Below the pieces are notes generated by a model. The model ran no database searches and was not told the origin of the DNA. It saw nothing but the letters and a program-made list of their open reading frames with translations. A DNA stretch of 64,000 bases from Gammaproteobacteria bacterium (lineage in GTDB: Bacteria; Pseudomonadota; Gammaproteobacteria; Ga0077536): the NCBI GenBank assembly GCA_021773835.1, contig JAJFJQ010000073.1, forward strand, positions 124,001 through 188,000, given 5' to 3'. How positions within the stretch are numbered: position 1 is the first letter of the stretch; each line of letters begins with the position of its first letter. A program made the position numbers and the translations under genes. Positions 25,491 to 35,145 of the stretch are shown in pieces.

Positions 25491-28400
25491 ATGCGCCTAC
25501 TGAGTCTCGTGCTAACCGCCGCTGTAACAATGGCCCCGCCATTCGCGCTCGCCGCAACATTCGGGTGGAGAGGCGGGGTCGATGGCAATTCTTCCTCATA
25601 TCATGCTGAAGTGTGGGTCCTATCGGGTACTGAGTTGGTCCCGCCACCCGGCCCCCTGGACACGGCGCTGTTCGATAGCGGCGGCGGCACATCGGTGTTT
25701 TTCAGTAGCGATGTGACCAATTCGATGGCTCTCGTCACGTCTATGAAGAGCTTTAACCTCGGCGGCAATACTTACAATGCGGATCTCGTCGTCACCGGCG
25801 CCGGCAACTTAAACGTTAACAGCGGCACGATTTCAGGTGACGTTTTCAATGACGGCATTATGGTTGTTACGAACAGTACGTTCTCCGGTTTCGAACAAAC
25901 CTATTTTGATGGTGGTGGTGCGCTGTTCCAATCGAACAGTAACATCGTCGCGAACACCGTCACGGTGGCAGGCAACGCCCAGCTACAAATGAATTCAAGT
26001 CACCTCACTGCACAAAACGTCACCATCGGTGACGACGACCCTGGGACAGCACTCCTTTTGATGGTCGGAGGTACACTCAACGTCGGTGGTGCCGGGGGCC
26101 TTGTCATCGGTGATAACGCGAAAGGTATCGTCGCTTTAATCGATGTGAGTACGGTTATCATTTCAAGTTTAACCATGGGAACGACCCCTGGCATCTGCGG
26201 TTCTGATTTTTGCAGCTCCGGCAGCATGCAGTTAACCGGCACAACAAGTTTTACCCACAGCGGCCATCTCGCGATGGGGAAACTGGGATTCGCCCAGATG
26301 CTCGTGGAGGATGGCGCAACCTTGATTGCACCCTCCTTAACGATAGGCGAGAACTCGCACGCGGTTTTCGAGCTGACTGACTTTGGATCGGAGCTTGATA
26401 TTGCTGGCGGCGATATCAACCTCGGACTTAATCCGGGCGCTGTTGGCGCACTCTCCGTTAACAACGGCGCAACTTTCACCGCTCCGGACGATCTGATCGT
26501 TGGTGCGCAAGGTTTCGGACTCCTCGATACGATTTCCGGCGCGTTGGCTGTGAATGGCGATCTGATACTCGGCGCCAGCGACGGCAGTACCGGTTCCTGG
26601 TTGGTCGCCGATGAGCTGGGCGAAGGCCCGACGACCATCAACGTCGTCGGCGACATTATCGTAGGCTGGGATGGCGAGGGTGACCTCGGTGGCGAACATG
26701 GTGCCGAAATACTCACCATTAATGCCCAGGATCTCATCGTGGGTCACAACGGCGATCCGTCGACGGTTGATTTCAACGATTTCTCGATGGGTACATTCAA
26801 CCTTACGCATTCGATCATCGGCAACAACGCAGATGCAACGATGACTTTGAACGGAGGAAACTGGAATAGTACTGGCGATGTCATCATTGCGCGCGGCGAT
26901 CCGATCTCGGGCGGCGCAGTAAACAGCACGGTGACAACGACTGATACCGTGGTTACGAGTCAGGCGCTCGTTGTCGGCCAAAGCGAGGACACCGTTGGTG
27001 AGCTCGAAATGCACGGCGGCAGTTGGCAGAATAATCAAACCATCATTATCGGCGATTCCGGCACCGGCACCATCAAGCTGTACGATGGCGCAACCCTGAC
27101 ATCCGTGCTGGAAGTCCTGATCGGTAACAAAATACTTACCGGCGGTAGTGGCACCCTGGAATTGCACGGTAGTGGCACCGAACTTGAGGTGACGACAGTC
27201 GGCCAGGGCGTTCGCGTCGGCCGCATTGGTCAAGGCACCTTGTTGGTTGATGACGGAGCGCGCCTTGTCGCACCATTCATGCGCATCGGCGAAGGCATCG
27301 GCTCTGACAGCTCTGCGACGTTTACCGGTGACGGTACTACTGCCGACATCGTCGGCGAAATCCGGCTCAGTGAATTAGGAAATGGGCGGTTCACGATTAC
27401 AGACGGTGCCAAGGTCGATAGCGGTTTCGGCACGATCGACAATCTCGGCCCAGTACCAGGTTTCGCGGCAACCGTAACCGGCGAGAATTCCATGTGGACG
27501 ATGTTCGAACTCGTCGTCGGTAAACTGTCACGCCACGGTAGTCTCTTTGTAGCTGATTCTGCGCAGATAGACTGCTTTAACTGCGCCATTGCGGAAGATG
27601 TCGATAGTGCGGGTCGTCTCCAGCTATCGGATTCGCCGACTCACCTCAACGTGGAGAATGATCTCTACATCGGCGGCGGGGATTCCGGCGCTGGTGGCGA
27701 CGCACTGATGGAAGTGTGGTCGGGCGCACGTGCCGATGTCGCGGACATCACCCGAGTCTTTAGCCTGGGCATTCTGGATGTCAGAAGCGGCGGGCTTTTC
27801 TATACCGACACGCTCGATGTGCAAAGCGGTTACGTCGGCGCGATAGGCACGGACAGTTTTATCGGCGTGACGAACGATCTTTCGCTCAACAGCCAGCTCG
27901 ATGTTTTCAGCGGCGGCCGCGTTGATAGCGGATCAATGACCGTCGCGGCAGACTCGACGGGACCAAGCGACATCAAGGTGGACGGCGTGGGATCGATCCT
28001 TAATGTGCTTGGCGATCTGACTTTCTCCAGCAGCGGCGATGGCACACTCGCAGCTAGCAATAGCGCCCAGGTCTTTAGCGATACCGCGACGCTCGACAAC
28101 GGCGTCGGCAGATTTACGGTCAACACGTCGGTTCTCAGCGGCGCATGGTGGCAAACAAACAACCTCATCATTGGCACAGATTCTCTGCACGGTGGCGTTG
28201 CTATCGAAGGCGGCGGCCGCATGACCTGCGTATTCTCGTGCAACATCGGCGCCGAAGCGGGCGCCAGAGGACTCGTGACCGTCACTGACCCAACGTCGAT
28301 TTTCGATTCTACCGGTGGCGAAATCATCGTCGGCGAGTCCGGGACGGGCGCGTTACAGGCATCGTCTGGCGGCCAGGTATTCAGCGTGGGTGGACACGTC

Positions 28401-29066
28401 GGAAAAAACCCCGGCGCCGAAGGTAGTGTTGAAATCCATGGGTCAGCCGCATTTTGGTCAAGCAGCGCTGATATTCACGTCGGCTTCGAACGAACCGGCG
28501 CCGAAGCAGGAGAAGGAATCGTTCGCTTGTTCGACGGTGCGCGAATCGCGGCACCAACTATTGCGGTCCATGACAGCGGCCAGTTGTTCGGCAATGGCGC
28601 GATCTTCGGCGATTTGGAAAACGGCGGTCTCGTCGGTGCGGGATTCGATGAGGTGCCGGCGACAATTTTCGTCAGCGACGACTATATGCAACTCAATGAC
28701 GGTGCACTCACCTTGCAAATTGGCGGCGCCGCGCAGGGTACGGAATTCGGGTTTCTGGACGTGGGTGCCAACGCAAACCTGGCCGGCCATCTCGGCGTGA
28801 CTTTGTTCGACAGCTTCGAGCCCGAACTCGGTGACGCATTTATTATCCTTACCGCCACCGCGGTGCTCGGCGAATTCGACACGGTATTCCTTCCCGACTT
28901 GGGCGCGCTCGAGTTTTTCGTCGTTTATGGCGCGGACTTTGTCAGTCTTTCAGTAATCAATCCAACAACGATCCCATTACCCGGCGCTTTATGGCTTATC
29001 GTGTCAGGGCTACTGGTAATTCCGCGTTACGTTAGACACTGCGATAAATCAAACTTGGGCGGGTAA
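25491..29066 (+). CDS. Large repetitive secreted protein with PEP-CTERM/VPLPA-like sorting signal
   Basis: A 1191-residue exported protein. The signal peptide is MRLLSLVLTAAVTMAPPFALA. The body is built of about 40-60-residue degenerate repeats with VGEN/IG-TG-L-V--GA--- patterns (for example GSGTLELHGSGTELEV, GEGIVRLFDGARIAAP), expected to form a right-handed beta-helix as in autotransporter passengers. There is no C-terminal beta-barrel. Instead, residues 1162-1191 have PLPGALWLIVSGLLVI followed by a basic tail (PRYVRHCDKS), the pattern of PEP-CTERM-type signals (here PLPG in place of VPEP/VPLPA) cleaved by an exosortase. No exosortase is in the window. GGGAGGG seven bases before ATG 25491 marks the start. 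Likely a surface or extracellular-matrix protein. Confidence 0.82.
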   Translation: MRLLSLVLTAAVTMAPPFALAATFGWRGGVDGNSSSYHAEVWVLSGTELVPPPGPLDTALFDSGGGTSVFFSSDVTNSMALVTSMKSFNLGGNTYNADLVVTGAGNLNVNSGTISGDVFNDGIMVVTNSTFSGFEQTYFDGGGALFQSNSNIVANTVTVAGNAQLQMNSSHLTAQNVTIGDDDPGTALLLMVGGTLNVGGAGGLVIGDNAKGIVALIDVSTVIISSLTMGTTPGICGSDFCSSGSMQLTGTTSFTHSGHLAMGKLGFAQMLVEDGATLIAPSLTIGENSHAVFELTDFGSELDIAGGDINLGLNPGAVGALSVNNGATFTAPDDLIVGAQGFGLLDTISGALAVNGDLILGASDGSTGSWLVADELGEGPTTINVVGDIIVGWDGEGDLGGEHGAEILTINAQDLIVGHNGDPSTVDFNDFSMGTFNLTHSIIGNNADATMTLNGGNWNSTGDVIIARGDPISGGAVNSTVTTTDTVVTSQALVVGQSEDTVGELEMHGGSWQNNQTIIIGDSGTGTIKLYDGATLTSVLEVLIGNKILTGGSGTLELHGSGTELEVTTVGQGVRVGRIGQGTLLVDDGARLVAPFMRIGEGIGSDSSATFTGDGTTADIVGEIRLSELGNGRFTITDGAKVDSGFGTIDNLGPVPGFAATVTGENSMWTMFELVVGKLSRHGSLFVADSAQIDCFNCAIAEDVDSAGRLQLSDSPTHLNVENDLYIGGGDSGAGGDALMEVWSGARADVADITRVFSLGILDVRSGGLFYTDTLDVQSGYVGAIGTDSFIGVTNDLSLNSQLDVFSGGRVDSGSMTVAADSTGPSDIKVDGVGSILNVLGDLTFSSSGDGTLAASNSAQVFSDTATLDNGVGRFTVNTSVLSGAWWQTNNLIIGTDSLHGGVAIEGGGRMTCVFSCNIGAEAGARGLVTVTDPTSIFDSTGGEIIVGESGTGALQASSGGQVFSVGGHVGKNPGAEGSVEIHGSAAFWSSSADIHVGFERTGAEAGEGIVRLFDGARIAAPTIAVHDSGQLFGNGAIFGDLENGGLVGAGFDEVPATIFVSDDYMQLNDGALTLQIGGAAQGTEFGFLDVGANANLAGHLGVTLFDSFEPELGDAFIILTATAVLGEFDTVFLPDLGALEFFVVYGADFVSLSVINPTTIPLPGALWLIVSGLLVIPRYVRHCDKSNLGG

Positions 29067-29081
29067 CCGTCGCTCACGTAG

Positions 29082-29105
29082 CCATCGATCGATTGCGATC
29101 GGTGG
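29082..29105 (+). terminator. Candidate terminator after the PEP-CTERM-like gene
   Basis: CCATCGATCG (29082-29091) and CGATCGGTGG (29096-29105) form a ten-base stem with one mismatch around ATTG, followed by AATCG and TTTT at 29111-29114. It starts 16 bases past the stop codon. The stem and U-run fit intrinsic termination moderately well. Confidence 0.5.
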
Positions 29106-29207
29106 AATCGTTTTGTCCGCGTATCGACAGCTCGCAAAACCCATTCGGTTCTTGTCGGTCGTCTTGTTTTTTGACAATGGTTATCTGTTTACGCGAACTT
29201 TGTTTAA

Positions 29208-29530
29208 AAAAACTTTGCGTTCGGGGTTTTTCTCATTGCGGACAACGCAGTGACAATTTATTGCGGGTCAGCTGCGTTTGGTTTGTTCTATGGTGGCTTT
29301 GCGACACTTTTTCCGGCACTCGTTGGCGATCTATTCGGGCGGGCGTATGCGGGGGCTGTCGGCGGTGCTATCTTTGGAGCGGCAGATTTTCTAAGTAGCT
29401 GGGGTCCGGCGATAACAGGCTATCTGCGTGATGTTCACGGTAATTTTGATCTCGCCTTTTTTCTTGCATTGTCATATCCGGAATCAGTTCATTTTTGTTC
29501 GCATTGCTACTAGAACCGCGACGTTCCTGA
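29208..29530 (+). pseudogene. MFS transporter remnant, N-terminally truncated and frameshifted
   Basis: From 29208 the frame reads FGVFLIADNAV then AAFGLFYGGFATLFPALVGDLFGRAYAGAVGGAIFGAADFLSSWGPAITGYLRDVHGNFDLAFFLA, the eighth-to-eleventh-helix region of an MFS protein. It breaks near 29470 at a T-rich run; the next frame continues as VISGISSFLFALLLEPRRS to a TGA at 29528-29530. Upstream of 29208 a stop occurs and no N-terminal half is visible. This is a decayed copy, marking a breakpoint at the edge of the accessory island. The 29531-29781 stretch after it has no supported gene. Confidence 0.75.
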
Positions 29531-29781
29531 AGCAGCGCGCTACCTTGTTCGCCGGCTCCGTCCCTATAGACGCTAAAATCTCAAACTTCATACGACAATT
29601 GTTTTGCAGTAGGAGACATTACCCGTTGAGTCGTTTTAGAAAGTGCGTAAGGGGTAGGCATCGTTTCTGCCAATCCGACGGTTTCAATGTTAATGTCGTA
29701 ATCTACAGGGATTACGATGCTCGTTTCGGACAGGTTTTTGTTGTCTCGATCCACCGGCAGCGCAACATCGAGTAGGCGACC

Positions 29782-30468
29782 ATGAATTTGCTTGCGGAAC
29801 AACCGGAAAACATTGTCGCGCGACGCCGCAAAAATTGCGCTCAACTCTTCATCCTATTCAAAGGCGCGGTCGGTAAATTTATGCTGATGGAGCCAACGCA
29901 ATTTCTGGCGGAGACCGATCTCCTATCGCGAAATCTGATCATGATTCGCGATCCGCACAAGGCCTTCTATCAGCGCGGCGTGTCACAGACGATAGGTGAC
30001 TTCGACGCCTTGATGGAGTGGCTTGCCGCGTACCGTAACGAGCTTCCGCATGTAAAAGAGGTCTATTGCGTCGGAGTATCGATGGGTTCATTCGCGGCCG
30101 TCGCGGCGGGCGCTCGCCTGAAGGCCAATGCCGTGTTTGCCTTCGGCTTAGTGACGAATCTCGTCGGGACATATATTGCTAATCGGAGCGAACTTTTGCA
30201 GGAGTTGCAGTTACGCGACGAAGAAGTCGACCTGGCAAAATTGTTGTCGACGTACAACGGTGTCTCAGAATATCACGTCTATTACAGCGAGGGTTGCGAA
30301 CAAGACCGGCTGCGAGTCGAACGTATCGCCGGTCTGCCTGGCGTACGCCTGAAAGAATTGAGAGGAAACAAGCACAACACCATTGAGAGCCTAAAGGACC
30401 ATGGCATGTTGGGTTCGGTTTTTCCGCCGTATCGCGCTGCCGGTGGTCCCGATAGCAATAAGCAGTGA
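29782..30468 (+). CDS. Alpha/beta-hydrolase-like protein
   Basis: A 228-residue protein. LFILFKGAVGKFMLMEPTQFLAETDLLSRNLIMIRDPHKAFYQRG is a strand-rich start and CVGVSMGSFAAVAAGA (about residue 95) is a nucleophile elbow G-S-G variant with Ser in SMGS. A possible catalytic His is in NKHNTIE near the end. It resembles hydrolase-like proteins often found with glycan or capsule genes. It ends overlapping the next gene by four bases (30465-30468), so the two are translationally coupled. The start is not well fixed, since a later Met at 29881 is possible. Function is unknown; a thioesterase-like or deacylase role is a guess. Confidence 0.7.
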   Translation: MNLLAEQPENIVARRRKNCAQLFILFKGAVGKFMLMEPTQFLAETDLLSRNLIMIRDPHKAFYQRGVSQTIGDFDALMEWLAAYRNELPHVKEVYCVGVSMGSFAAVAAGARLKANAVFAFGLVTNLVGTYIANRSELLQELQLRDEEVDLAKLLSTYNGVSEYHVYYSEGCEQDRLRVERIAGLPGVRLKELRGNKHNTIESLKDHGMLGSVFPPYRAAGGPDSNKQ

Positions 30469-33242
30469 AACGCGTCGCTTTCGAACATTTGGCTTGCCCC
30501 CGCTGTAAAGCGCCTTTTCGCCTTGAGGTCTTGGCATCGCCGGAAGACAGTGTTCGTACGGCCTGGCTCGAATGCTCGAGCTGTAAGGCAGCTGTCCCGG
30601 TTGTACGCGGCTTCCCTTTGTTTAGTGCGATCGAAAATCGTTTGCCGCGCGAATCATTGGCCGCTCTCGAAGATCTGGATCGCCGGGTGTTTGATAAAGG
30701 TGGGCCTTACCGCAAATTCCTGCGTGCGAAAGAGCGTCGGCCGACACCTGATGCCTACGCCGCGTTCCAGCCTTTCAACGAAGCGACGCGCGCGATCGAT
30801 CCGCTGATCGAATTCCTGCGGGACTATCTCGAACCCAACAGCCTCATCATCGATCTATGGTGCCGTACGGGTTGGACCGGTGAAATGCTCGCCGCTTTGT
30901 TTCCCACTCAGCATGTGATCTCGCTGTGGGGTGTTGATTCCGATGTCCTAGGCTTCCGGGGGTTCGATTTCTGGTTCGGCGAAAGCAAAAGGCGTGGTAA
31001 CTGGGACATTGTGTTTTCAAGCCCACATGGTCCGCTGCCGTTCGGTGACGCGTCGGCCGCACTTTTGCACGGCTTCGACATGTTCCACCGTTTTCCTCAG
31101 CCGCCTTTGGTTGCTGAATGTCTGCGCGTCGCGGGCGCTGCGGGACTGCTGCTGTTCCCACATGTCCACCTCACGAATGCCGAGCCTGTACCGTTTTTCG
31201 CGCGTGGCGAGACCCGGCGTCACGGCCGCGTCTACCGCCGCTACTTTGATCGTTTGTTGAAACGTGATCCGCGCTGCGCATTCATCCTGTCCGAAAAGAC
31301 GCTTTACGAAAACGATACGCTTATCTTGCACGACGAATCCGATACCGATCACTACAACGCCTGTCTGCTAATCGCCCCGCGCGATGCGACAGGTGCACGC
31401 CTTATGCGTACGCACAACATCTCGGCGGAAGATCGCATAGTCGTCAACCCGCTGTTCGCACAATCCGTAACGCAGCGTGAGATCGCAATATCAAAAGACG
31501 CTTTATTCGGCAAAGCCGGTGCAGTACTCGAACGTCACCCGATGCTAGAGCGGCGACTGCAGGCGACAGGCTCGACGCAACTTACGCCGGCGGAACGCAG
31601 CGTGTTGTACGAAGCCGGATGCGGCCGCACCGTCGAGGACATGGCGCTAAGCCCAGAAGCCGTCACAAGTCTCGAAACCCGTCAGATCGTACGTGCGCTG
31701 CCAGTGTCGGAAGCAAGCGTTCGGCTACAACACTACTTCGCCCGGCAGCAGTACATTGAAAGAGAAGCGGATGTACACCTGGCAAGCGTCTGGCGTGCGG
31801 CGCTTGAGGATCACGCGGACGCTAATTTCATCAACTGGCCTGCCGAGCGCAGCACGTTTACGTACGCCGAAGTCGACCGCGCTTCGCGCATGGTCGCATC
31901 CTTGCTAATCGATGCTGGTATCGTTACCGGTGACCGCGTGGTGATCACAGGAATTGCGCACCCTGAGTTCTGCTTCGTGTTCTGGGGCGCTGTTCGCCTG
32001 GGTGTCGTTGTGGTGCCCGTCGATCCGGCGCTGGACCGCGATGAAATCAGCGCGATCACCCGTAGAGTCGACGCAAGGATGCTGTTCACGTTTGCGCACG
32101 CAGATGTCGATGTTCCTGGATGCCGGCAAGTGCGGTTGGGCGACGGTAGCGCCATTGCAGCGCACGTACCGTTGGACATCACGACACTGCCAGCCAGCGA
32201 AGATCCGGCGGTCGTGCTGTTCACTTCTGGTACCACCGGTCACCCCAAAGGGGTCGTACTGTCGCACGGCAGTCTGTTTCGATCGTCGCGCACGATGGCA
32301 CGACACTACGATCTGCGTGAACGCGACGTGCTCCTGTTCGCCGGTGGTCTACACGTGATGAGCGGATTGAGGAACGTGTGTGTCCTGCCCGTCGGGATCG
32401 GCGCTTCGGTTGTGCTTCAGGATTCATTCGATGTTTCGCCGTTAGCCCTGGCACAAGTGTGTCAGCGCGAGCGCGTAACGATACTCAGCACCGCGCCGGG
32501 TTTCCTCTCCTATATTGTGCGGGCCGGCGACCGAGCCGTGCGCCTTATCGCAGGCGCGACGCTGCGCAAGATACTTTGTACGGGTAGCCGCCTACCACCG
32601 CAGGACCGACGGGACGTAGAGCAGCGGTTGTCGGTAGCAGTGCACGATTATTATGGGCTGACCGAAACAGGCGGTGCGTGTCTGTTCGGAACCGATAGTG
32701 ATCGGCTTGGTGTGCCTGTCGATTGCCTTGCCACGGTATTCGATCCGCAAGGGAACGAGGTCGCGGACGGTGAAACGGGCGAACTCGGCATCGCGAGTCG
32801 TAATCTGATGCTAGGCTACATCGACGACGTCGGTGGCGCGCAGGCACGATATCGGGGTGGCCACCTGTTGACCGGGGATCTCGTGCGCCGCGGCATGGAC
32901 GGCGAACTAAAACTTCTCGGACGTCGCGATCGGCTGATCGCCGAGCCGTCCGGGACAAACCTCTATCCAGAAGCGATTGAGGACGCTTTGCGCGCGCTCG
33001 ACACGGTCGCGGATTGTTATGTCGCGCGCATTGTGGACGAGCGTGGACACGAACGCGCCGTCGCGTTTGTCGAACCGAACGCATCACCGTTGCTCGAATC
33101 CAGGGAGTGGCAGCGTTTGATCCGGCAGGTAGCCCGGCGCGAGGTCGAATGCATTCCGTCGTTGCCGCGTCGCACCGACGGCTCGATCGATAATGACGCC
33201 CTAGCCGAGTTCATACCGGGTGCGGCCGAGACCGACGGATGA
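30465..33242 (+). CDS. Fusion: Trm112-like zinc ribbon, methyltransferase-like domain, adenylation (ANL) domain
   Basis: A 925-residue protein with three recognisable blocks. Residues 8-52 are a Trm112-like zinc ribbon (C11-x2-C14 and C37-x2-C40, then GFPLF). Residues 110-300 resemble a class I methyltransferase, with motif I IIDLWCRTGWTGEM at 128-141, where the usual first glycine is Cys. Residues about 435-915 are an acyl-AMP synthetase: VVLFTSGTTGHPKGVV near 585 (phosphate loop), YYGLTETGG near 732, TGDLV and GRRDRLIAEPSG near 830. A C-terminal SRKLR-like lysine (motif A10) is not clear. There is no carrier domain. It should activate a carboxylic acid as an adenylate, perhaps for the carrier of the next gene, which overlaps by four bases. 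The N-terminal methyltransferase may be degenerate. Confidence 0.8.
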   Translation: MKRVAFEHLACPRCKAPFRLEVLASPEDSVRTAWLECSSCKAAVPVVRGFPLFSAIENRLPRESLAALEDLDRRVFDKGGPYRKFLRAKERRPTPDAYAAFQPFNEATRAIDPLIEFLRDYLEPNSLIIDLWCRTGWTGEMLAALFPTQHVISLWGVDSDVLGFRGFDFWFGESKRRGNWDIVFSSPHGPLPFGDASAALLHGFDMFHRFPQPPLVAECLRVAGAAGLLLFPHVHLTNAEPVPFFARGETRRHGRVYRRYFDRLLKRDPRCAFILSEKTLYENDTLILHDESDTDHYNACLLIAPRDATGARLMRTHNISAEDRIVVNPLFAQSVTQREIAISKDALFGKAGAVLERHPMLERRLQATGSTQLTPAERSVLYEAGCGRTVEDMALSPEAVTSLETRQIVRALPVSEASVRLQHYFARQQYIEREADVHLASVWRAALEDHADANFINWPAERSTFTYAEVDRASRMVASLLIDAGIVTGDRVVITGIAHPEFCFVFWGAVRLGVVVVPVDPALDRDEISAITRRVDARMLFTFAHADVDVPGCRQVRLGDGSAIAAHVPLDITTLPASEDPAVVLFTSGTTGHPKGVVLSHGSLFRSSRTMARHYDLRERDVLLFAGGLHVMSGLRNVCVLPVGIGASVVLQDSFDVSPLALAQVCQRERVTILSTAPGFLSYIVRAGDRAVRLIAGATLRKILCTGSRLPPQDRRDVEQRLSVAVHDYYGLTETGGACLFGTDSDRLGVPVDCLATVFDPQGNEVADGETGELGIASRNLMLGYIDDVGGAQARYRGGHLLTGDLVRRGMDGELKLLGRRDRLIAEPSGTNLYPEAIEDALRALDTVADCYVARIVDERGHERAVAFVEPNASPLLESREWQRLIRQVARREVECIPSLPRRTDGSIDNDALAEFIPGAAETDG

Positions 33243-35035
33243 GCGGCCAAGACCCAATCGCAGCTCGATTTGTCGATCTGGAAGCCGATACGGGGAACGG
33301 CACGTTTCTGGACGGCGATGCGCATTTGAGTTTTAGTGAACTCACCCAACAGGTGTCGGCGACCGCGCGGCTATTCGAAGACGCGGGAATCGGTATTGGG
33401 GACAGGGTTGTTATTGCCTGTGCAGCGCAGTGTCAGGCGGCGGTACTGATGCTTGCCTGCATTCGAGCCGGTGCGCTCGCGATTGTTACGGATGCTCGGG
33501 CAACCGCCGTTGAGCACCAAGCGATCCTCGAACGGGCAAAACCTAAGGCCTTGTTCGCCGACGCCGACATCATTTCCGCGCTTGACGGCCCGCAGCTCTG
33601 CTGGCCGGTCAACGCTTCAGGGCACGGGCTGAAGGCGCGCCTGTTTGGAGAGGACGCAACAGACCGTTCGCACACCTACCCGGACTGCCTCTCACTGGTT
33701 ACCTTATCGCCCGCAGCGCCGGCCGTCCTACCGGACGACGCGCCGGCTATTGTGCTGACAACCTCCGGCACAACCGGTCAGCCGAAGCTGGTGCCGCATA
33801 GCCGGGAATTTCTCGTCAGTCAGAGTGAAACAATATGCCGCGCGCTGGACATCAATCCCGCTGATCGAGTGATGAACTTGATGCACCCGAGTCATATAGA
33901 CGGCGCGATAACAGGTGTGTTCCTGTCATTCTGGCGTGGCTCGACTATGGTCGCGCCGTCAAGCTTCACCATTCCGGATCTACCTCGCATTCTCGATCTC
34001 GTGCACGACTGCAATGCAACTCACCTCTTGTGCGTGCCTACCGTGTTGAACTTAGCAATGCGGTTTTATGGGCCGATTGGTCCCGTGTTTAATTCACCCA
34101 ATTTCCGCATGGTGATATCCACGGCGGCCCCGATATTTCCACGATTGTGGGAACAATTCGAGAGTGAGAGCGGCAAGGCCGTGGTTAATGTTTACGGACT
34201 CAGTGAGACCGGAAATCTTTTTTTCACCCAGCCGCAGATTGAGACGCCACGAACCGCCTCAATTGGCCACCCGCACGACTGCGAAGCCTGCATCGTGGAT
34301 GACAATGGAGAATTGGTCGCGGACGGATCGCATGGGGAACTCCTGTTACGTAGTCCGGTGATCATGCGCGCCTATCTCGGTGAGGATCCGTTACCTGAGT
34401 GGTTCGCCACAGGCGACGTTGCGATCAGACACACCGATGGGCACTACGATGTACTGGGTCGCAAGAAAAACGTCGCGATTGTCGGCGGCCGCAATGTGCA
34501 ACTCGAGGAAGTCGAAGCCGCGCTGCTCGAAAGTCCCGCGGTTCGCGAGGCCGCCGCCGTCGGCCTCGAGGATGAGGCCTGGGGCGAAAGAGTGGTCGCT
34601 GCCGTCGTTGCCGCAGGTGCTGCGATCGATCTGGCGGCGCTACGCGTTCGTTTGGCTGGCAGGCTATCGGAATACAAAATTCCGCGTACGATCGTCGAGG
34701 TCGCCGAATTACCGACTGGCCGCTCGGGCAAGGTCCGCCGCGCGGAACTGGAAAAACTATTCAGTGATACGGGACCCATCCTCGTGCAACCCGCTCGGCT
34801 GGACCTCCTCGACCGAATTCTTCAGTGTGCCGCTGCAAGCTTCGGCACCGAAGCCGACAAACTCCGTGTGCATGACGCGCCCGGCGACACGCCAGGATGG
34901 GATTCAATGGCGCACCTCGATCTCGTTGTCCGCATCGAAGACGAATTCGACGTCGAGTTCGATACCGACGATATCCTCGCCATAGACTCCCTCGCGAGTG
35001 CCGTGCAGATTGTCGAGCGCCTTCTACGAGCTTAG
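33239..35035 (+). CDS. Adenylation-carrier (A-T) protein, NRPS-like
   Basis: A 598-residue ANL enzyme. AIVLTTSGTTGQPKLVPHSR lies near residue 170, VYGLSETGN near 320, FATGDVAIRHTDGHYDVLGRKKNV near 390, and RSGKVRRAEL near 500 contains the C-terminal lysine. A carrier domain follows at about 525-598 with GWDSMAHLDLVVRIE, where Ser556 would take phosphopantetheine. It can activate a carboxylic or amino acid and tether it on itself. Substrate specificity cannot be read. It overlaps the preceding fusion gene by four bases, so the two adenylating proteins are made together. No condensation domain or thioesterase is fused; the hydrolase at 29782 could release the product. Confidence 0.88.
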   Translation: MSGQDPIAARFVDLEADTGNGTFLDGDAHLSFSELTQQVSATARLFEDAGIGIGDRVVIACAAQCQAAVLMLACIRAGALAIVTDARATAVEHQAILERAKPKALFADADIISALDGPQLCWPVNASGHGLKARLFGEDATDRSHTYPDCLSLVTLSPAAPAVLPDDAPAIVLTTSGTTGQPKLVPHSREFLVSQSETICRALDINPADRVMNLMHPSHIDGAITGVFLSFWRGSTMVAPSSFTIPDLPRILDLVHDCNATHLLCVPTVLNLAMRFYGPIGPVFNSPNFRMVISTAAPIFPRLWEQFESESGKAVVNVYGLSETGNLFFTQPQIETPRTASIGHPHDCEACIVDDNGELVADGSHGELLLRSPVIMRAYLGEDPLPEWFATGDVAIRHTDGHYDVLGRKKNVAIVGGRNVQLEEVEAALLESPAVREAAAVGLEDEAWGERVVAAVVAAGAAIDLAALRVRLAGRLSEYKIPRTIVEVAELPTGRSGKVRRAELEKLFSDTGPILVQPARLDLLDRILQCAAASFGTEADKLRVHDAPGDTPGWDSMAHLDLVVRIEDEFDVEFDTDDILAIDSLASAVQIVERLLRA

Positions 35036-35145
35036 CGCTAGACTTGAGTTTCCCGGTAAGAGGTGGAGACAGGATGCGGGGCACTTTTGTGTGTCCCTGC
35101 TATGTCGTAGGAAGACTTTCGATGACGATTGATTCAGGTTGAAAT

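Noticed and set aside
26000-28327. Several long antisense frames (up to about 300 residues) inside the PEP-CTERM-like gene
   Set aside because: They mirror the GC-rich repeat periodicity of the plus-strand gene, have no signal or domain and no ribosome site.
29581-29844. Antisense 87-residue frame next to the 29782 hydrolase gene
   Set aside because: It overlaps the hydrolase start, has no recognised motif and no clear ribosome binding site; it could be a decayed remnant but cannot be supported.
32545-33087. Antisense 180-residue frame inside the adenylation fusion
   Set aside because: Arginine-rich shadow of a strong coding frame with complete adenylation motifs on the plus strand.
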